Part shown: positions 58,858 to 64,000 of the stretch, piece by piece | Numbering within the stretch: position 1 is the first letter of the stretch | How the letters are laid out: each line of letters starts with the position of its first letter | From: Anaspis maculata | Taxonomy: Eukaryota > Arthropoda > Insecta > Coleoptera > Scraptiidae | DNA length: 64,000 nucleotides | Assembly: GCA_949128115.1 (NCBI GenBank) | Contig: OX421962.1 | Coordinates: forward strand, 61,917,787 to 61,981,786 | Direction of reading: 5' to 3' | Notes under the pieces: model-generated | What the model was told of the DNA's origin: nothing | Database searches by the model: none | The model's input: the letters and a program-made list of their open reading frames with translations, nothing else | Made by a program: the position numbers and the translations under genes

Positions 58858-60958
58858 TAACAATCTTCAAAATTGACACTGAAATTGATTCGTTTCTGAA
58901 TAACCCCTAAATTATGGAAACTAATCAGTTATACACTTACGATTTCACACATTCTGCAGTTCAAAACTATAGGGAAATTCAACATCTTATTAGTGTAGGC
59001 AGGCATATGGGTGTTCGCTCATCCCTAAAGCACGAGACATTTTTCCCGGGCAACGACTCGAAAAACTGTTATTAAATATAATACGATGTTATTCTTGCGA
59101 CCGCAGTCATGCAATCCTCAAGGTAATTCAATTCTAAAACCGTAAGTCTGGTAGGAAAAAATTAAAAGAACCCGCTAGATATAGTGAAAGGGACTTCAAT
59201 TCAACTTCCGGATATGCATCAGTCAATAATATTATCTGCTAACTGCTACCAAGCAGAAACATCTGCAAAAAACGGCATGTCCAATGCGAAAATATTAAGA
59301 GCTAAATCAGAAATTTAAATTAGACACTGGGTGGTTTTGATAACATGACAGACTCTCGAAAGTAACCGAGAATCCATTAATGGTTACGTCAGGTTGATTT
59401 AATAAATTAGCGGAGCGCCGTCATTCAGAAAAGTTCTGACAGAGAAAAAAGTAGTTTATCAAAACAATTCGATAAAGTATCTGTGTAAGAAGCAAATTAG
59501 CTTTGCTGTGTGACGACCATAGATTTATATAACAACCTCTTTGAATTCATCTAATAGCAATTATCTGAATCGAAGCCTTGAGCTACATGAGGTGGGTGTT
59601 TGCGCCCAAATTTCTAGTCTATTGTTGCTCGAAAATTGTTCACCTGTGAAAATGTCTGCTTGGAAGCTTTTACTGCAAGACTGACCTTTAAATAACCGGA
59701 ATATCATTTTTTAAGTTCAAATGTGTTTTGTGACTGGTTTGCTGTCTAGTGGTAATTACTTAACTTGTGTCAACAATAAGGTGTAGGGTACTCACTTTCG
59801 AGATTTCAAATAAAGAAAATGCGGTAAATAATTAAATATCTACTAAAAGTCATTTCTGATTTAGGAAGGTTGTAGGTAGAGGAGTATGCACTTCGCACAC
59901 GTTACCTACTTTCGTATGAAGACCAGAACCTATGCCTGAACCTGAACGTGAATTAGGTAGGTAGGATAACACTCGGTATAACATGATGGCAATACCGTGC
60001 GAAGTTGGTATCTAACAGAAAATCGGGTGATAAACGCTACGCATCTTAAGCAATTCACCATCAAAGTTTTATGCGATGCATGTGTGGAGTGTAGGTGGTT
60101 AAAACATTTTCAAGTTTGTTTAACACTTCTGTGTCCTAAATATTATTGTCTTATGTTTATAGTCGCTGAATTATAGTTCGGCTCTGAAGATAGATTTAGG
60201 AAAACAGGAAACTTTCCGAGATTCCGAGAAGAACAATGTTGTTCTTCTTCTTCAGATGATAGGTCGTTGTGTAATTTCTCTATGGTGATTTCCGGAGCAC
60301 ATCCGGTTCTATATTAGCTAATTCTTCTGATTCTTGTCGTGTGTACTGGAACTGGTATCCGAACAATTTATTACATAATTAATTACTTTTAATAGCTCAT
60401 GTCAATTTTGATGCGTGTTAAAAATTCATATCGGTGCCTGAACAGTTCCACCTCGAGTTCCACGTACCCACATATTACAACGATTGCATCAAATAGGCAG
60501 GTATCGACATCACCATCAAATTATCATCATTTATCACGTTATAGTTTACTTGTTGAATGTTTATTGTGTTTACAGTAGAAGTGAGCTACAATAGTGTGAC
60601 GTTGCGAAAGCAGTGCCCTTTTACACGGTTGTTCTTGAGGCTCCTCAGGATCGTTCAAGGACGGAGTTGAATTGGTAAAATAAGCGTTGCGGAATCAATC
60701 CCTGCGGGTCTATTCCTTGACAGAATCTTACCATTTAAGTCTCTTTCGAAAGCTACAAGGATTTACTTTGGTTTGAGCTCATTGGCATTTCCAAAATCCA
60801 AAAATAATTTTATCTACAAGCGTTAAATAATACCCGTCACTTTTAGCACGTCGTCATGGGCGACGTGAAAAAATGATGATTCTGCGCATTCCTGTCATAT
60901 TTTCAATAAATTCTGACATTTACCAAACATTTCAAAGACCATTGTAGATAAAATTCTG
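58858..60958. other. Intergenic, nothing recognised
   Basis: 2.1 kb without a gene. ATAATACCCGTCACTTTTAG at 60829 resembles an arm of the next palindrome. Confidence 0.35.
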
Positions 60959-61079
60959 TACGATACACGCGTTAAAAGTGTCTTATTTTGTTCGCGGGGT
61001 TGCTCTACTCGCTAATGCTCGTTTCGCAAGCGTCCCCGCTCACAAAATAATACCTGTCACTTTTAACACTCGTATCGTA
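60959..61079. mobile_element. Palindromic MITE (121 bp)
   Basis: TACGATACACGCGTTAAAAG then TTATTTTGTTCGCGGGG is mirrored by CCCCGCTCACAAAATAATAC and CTTTTAACACTCGTATCGTA. A partial arm copy lies about 130 bp upstream (60829-60852). Confidence 0.7.
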
Positions 61080-61354
61080 AATAGCTATTATTTTAATATA
61101 GCTCTGTCCTTAAGAGGTGGAGACAAAAAAGTATCCTTTTAGGAGGAGGGGGGGGGGGGGGCATGACGGCTCTCAAAAGTTGAGGCGAAGCTGCAAGAAC
61201 TTATACCGAAACATCGTTTAATGTCGCCATACCTATTGCAGAGGATAATACAACTCTATTGTAGTCCAGGAGGCAGTGAACTTTTTTTTGAACTTATTTT
61301 CGCGTTTGTGGAATATGTCGATAGGATTGTTCTATTAGTGATACATACTACCCA
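61080..61354. other. Intergenic with a 14-base G run
   Basis: The G run is at 61148-61161. No motif. Confidence 0.4.
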
Positions 61355-61440
61355 TATCGAGGTTGCATGGCAGGGCAGCTTATAGCTGAATGCCGCCTCG
61401 TAAAATAAGACAATTAAATAAATAAATAAATAAATAAATA
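61355..61440 (+). mobile_element. 5'-truncated SINE, S1 family tail
   Basis: CGAGGTTGCATGGCAGGGCAG, CTTATAGCTGAATG and a tail of at least six AAAT units match the 3' half of the SINE at 28564-28727 on the opposite strand. The tRNA-like head is missing, as expected from incomplete reverse transcription. Confidence 0.8.
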
Positions 61441-61545
61441 TTATATTCTCAAGTCTGGCAGAAATTGTCCGGTGGGTTCCATTGGTGAAAAATTCAAATG
61501 AGTGAACTTATTTTTCCAGTTATGAATATTTAGGATGTACTCAAG

Positions 61546-62987
61546 TAAAGGACTCAACAAAATAAGTGTCACCCTGCAAAATTTGACCTAACTTCGAAAC
61601 TACACAACTCTGAAATGCTACAAGCGATTCAATCAATTTTCAGACCGTTGGCTAGTCCAGTCCTTCAGCCAATAGTCTTTTTTTTAATACATGAATATTC
61701 AACATAATATTTCTACAGGGTGTTCAATAAACTGCTGCAAAATTTCCGAAAGTTTGACATGCTCCCTCTTGGACAAAAATTTTTTCACTTATTTCGACAC
61801 CATAAGCAGGAAGGTAGCTTCATACCTCGAGATGGTTTTTGAATTTTTGGTGTATCTCTTTTAACGGGGCGACCTCAAAAAGTCAACTTTTTTGTAATGC
61901 AATTATAACTCTTTTCCTCGTTACCCGATTTTCAAAATTTTAGGCTTAATTTGAAACTAAATCTCCAGGTAGGAACACCAAAGGATCAAAATCAATCCAA
62001 GACAGGGGCTGCATTAAAACTGACCCAAACCTGAACTTCTCTCGGAATCTAGGTTGAGAGAAGAATCGAATGAAAATCAACTTACCTTCTGAAGTACCAT
62101 TTATTCTGAACACTTCAACACTTTGTGCTTTTTTCTTTCATGAAACTAGAACTGCTGGTTAACAGGCCACATCTGAACTGTTCGCTTTTGAACAAGAAAT
62201 ATCGCCCTGGTGCACCGGAAAATGTTCGAAACCAAAATAACAAAAACCTAATAATCACTAACAAATAGTGATCGTTGCGACTTTTGTAACGTTGGTTTAC
62301 CAGCAGCTTCATGTGAGCAAGGCTCCGATTCTCCTCCAAAAACATGCGGTTGTAATTTGGTTCCTTTCACTAACACATCCGGTCTCATGCAAAAAGAGGA
62401 TACCTTGTAGTGTTCATAATGAATGATTCTTTCGAAGGTAAGTTGATTTTCAACCGATTCTCCTCCTTATTCATATTCCAAGAGTAAATCAAGTTTTGTT
62501 CACATTTTATGCAGCCCTGTTTTTTTAATGTTTGCCTTGAGTTATTGATTTTGATCCTACCTGAAGCTTTAGCTTCAAAATGAGTCTGTAATCTCGAAAA
62601 TCGGTCAGCGACTAAGAAAGTTACAACTGTTATACCAAAAAGTTGACTTTTTGAGGTCAATCTGTAAATTGAAGAGATAAACCGGAAAATCAAGAGCCGT
62701 CCCGAGGTATGAGTTCCACCTTCTTGCCGATGATGTTGAAATAAAAAAAAAATTTGCTCGAGAAAGTATGTCAAACTCTCAGTAATTTTGCACTAGTCTA
62801 TTGAACACCCTGCAAAAATATTTTGTGAGATATTTCATATATTTAAAAAATACGGACGAATAGCTGAAGAACAGGGCTAGCGAACGGTCTGAGAATTGAT
62901 TGAATCGCTTGTAGCATTCCAAAGTTGTCTGAGTTCAAAGTTAGGTCACATTTTGCAGGGTGACATTTATTTTGTTGAGTACTTTAG
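61546..62987. mobile_element. Giant foldback palindrome F5 (1.44 kb)
   Basis: GGACTCAACAAAATAAGTGT then CACCCTGCAAAATTTGACC is mirrored by GGTCACATTTTGCAGGGTGA and TTATTTTGTTGAGTAC. A second module begins ACAGGGTGTTCAATAAACTG (61719) and mirrors TCTATTGAACACCCTGC (62800-62816). The arms run to about 62150 and 62380 (CATTTATTCTGAACACTTCA / TGTAGTGTTCATAATGAAT) around a loop of about 230 bp holding TAACGTTGGTT, a string shared with the centre of F1. The longest frame in the arms (129 codons, minus) lacks motifs. Confidence 0.9.
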
Positions 62988-63345
62988 ATCATAAAGCTTA
63001 CAAAAAAAGCAGCCTGGCTTGTCTCCAGTCCAGTTGAACAAAGTAGGCCAGGCTGAATGGATTCAATAAACTCGCCGCTGATCGGAAAACAAGGTTGATT
63101 ACTCGGATACGGTACCCTTATTTTTGCAGATTTGAAACTCAATATACTATACCTCGCAATATACAAATTGATATGATCGACTAAATTGCGACTTGTTATA
63201 GTAGAACCATTTTCATTAGTAGGACGTAATGGGAGTAGAAAAAGAAACGCATTTGAATTTTCTGAGACATTTTCCTCGACATTTTCCGTCTCAACCCATC
63301 GGAAAATCTCCTACTGAATTTACGATACGCCAGTGATGATATATG
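62988..63345 (-). repeat. Dispersed repeat R, copy B
   Basis: Minus-strand counterpart of 6440-6692, longer by about 100 bp in the middle (63080-63215). It abuts F5: the shared GTAAGCTTTATGATCT end lies directly against the foldback edge. Family unknown. Confidence 0.7.
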
Positions 63346-64000
63346 AAATCTTCTATGAAGCCCGCCAAAATTATGAAACAATTCTTCTAATTTTCGATCG
63401 AACCGGAGGATCGAACCCTTCTATTTATTTAGTTTCGTTACTTCAAAATATTTTGGCGAACTATTGGTGGCTGAATTATGAGAAATAATCAACTAGTGGA
63501 TGTCGATTGAATTTCCATTTACTATATACAGGGTGACGGTGAGACAGAAACCTCGAAAATTATCATTCTCCAATAATGCCTCCAAATGATTCGGTTGATC
63601 TGTCAACCGATGTAGAGTGTAGAGCAGCATCTTTTTTGGAGGCATTCTATTTTTTTCCGCTTCATGTCTATATTAAATGGAAAAAGACACACCCAGTGGT
63701 TGGTACTTATTTCTCAAAATTTTGCTTCCAACAGTTCACTAAAATCTTTTGAAATAGAGAAACCAGAAGAGTTTCAAGAACCAACTTTGACCCTTCGTAA
63801 CTTCGAAAGTAAAAGTCGAAGAATAGGCGATATTCAGCGGCATGTCATGCGCTGTAGGTTCTTAGAGGTCCAGAGGTGTGGGATGGAACTCGTGTGTCTG
63901 CGTGAGCTAGCGCCACAATCGACTGATTTCAAGACAGACGACAAAAAACTCGATTTTCATGCTAAATTATACGAAATCATGTTGTCCATGTGCACTGCTG
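63346..64000. other. Window end: possible left arm of another foldback
   Basis: TATACAGGGTGACGGTGAGA at 63526 has the same head as foldback modules F1-F5, but any partner arm would lie beyond the window. No gene. Confidence 0.3.

Noticed and set aside
62385..62774. 129-codon minus-strand frame
   Set aside because: Lies in a foldback arm; the mirrored arm has no counterpart frame and there is no motif.

Overview
This window looks like intergenic DNA from an arthropod nuclear genome, most likely an insect. It is AT-rich (by eye about 60-65% A+T) and full of decayed transposable elements. There is no compact gene layout, no Shine-Dalgarno-led operons, no rRNA, no convincing functional tRNA gene and no CRISPR. 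The mobile families seen (Tc1/mariner, hAT-like and pogo-like MITEs, Ty3/gypsy and BEL/Pao remnants, tRNA-derived SINEs, long foldback palindromes headed by CAGGGTG) and the very frequent TAGGTA/TACCTA words fit a hemipteran, beetle or similar insect. I cannot name the species.

The only long intact reading frame is a Tc1-family (DD34E) transposase at 4928-6172 on the minus strand. It lies inside a complete element (about 4972-6394) with roughly 70-bp imperfect inverted repeats.

Layout. 0.2-3 kb: a hAT-type MITE with a perfect 8-bp target duplication, one copy of a palindromic MITE family, and a solo LTR. 5-6.7 kb: the Tc1 element beside a dispersed repeat. 7.4-9.2 kb: a LINE fragment followed by a 1.5-kb foldback. 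10.5-13.6 kb: a 3-kb element with about 430-bp inverted arms around a decayed gene of the HEADTR / DTDVVVLA / FHAxTGCD / cysteine-rich (CXC) family, itself split by a 306-bp MITE. 15-22 kb: mostly featureless. 22.4-23.9 kb: two foldbacks back to back. 24.8-25.2 kb: a 464-bp TIR element. 26.7-27.1 kb: a tandem repeat. 28.5-30 kb: a SINE, two MITEs and a foldback. 30.5-32.2 kb: a degenerate Ty3/gypsy copy (LTR, gag zinc knuckles, RNase H end) interrupted by a SINE with a 13-bp duplication. 33-40 kb: dispersed repeats, a second solo LTR with a TA-flanked MITE beside it, and another SINE. 44-54 kb: several small palindromes, a pogo-like element and one weak candidate host gene near 48.2-48.7 kb. 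57 kb: a BEL/Pao integrase remnant next to a SINE. 58-63 kb: small palindromes, a SINE tail, a 1.44-kb foldback and a second copy of the repeat beside the Tc1 element.

The most interesting signals are the five large foldback palindromes (0.7-1.5 kb), whose arms carry several CAGGGTG modules in mirror order. Transcribed, they would form long hairpin RNAs. The second is the arm-flanked CXC-family gene, which suggests that this widespread uncharacterised metazoan gene family travels on a DNA transposon. All calls were made by eye; no alignment or database search was run.
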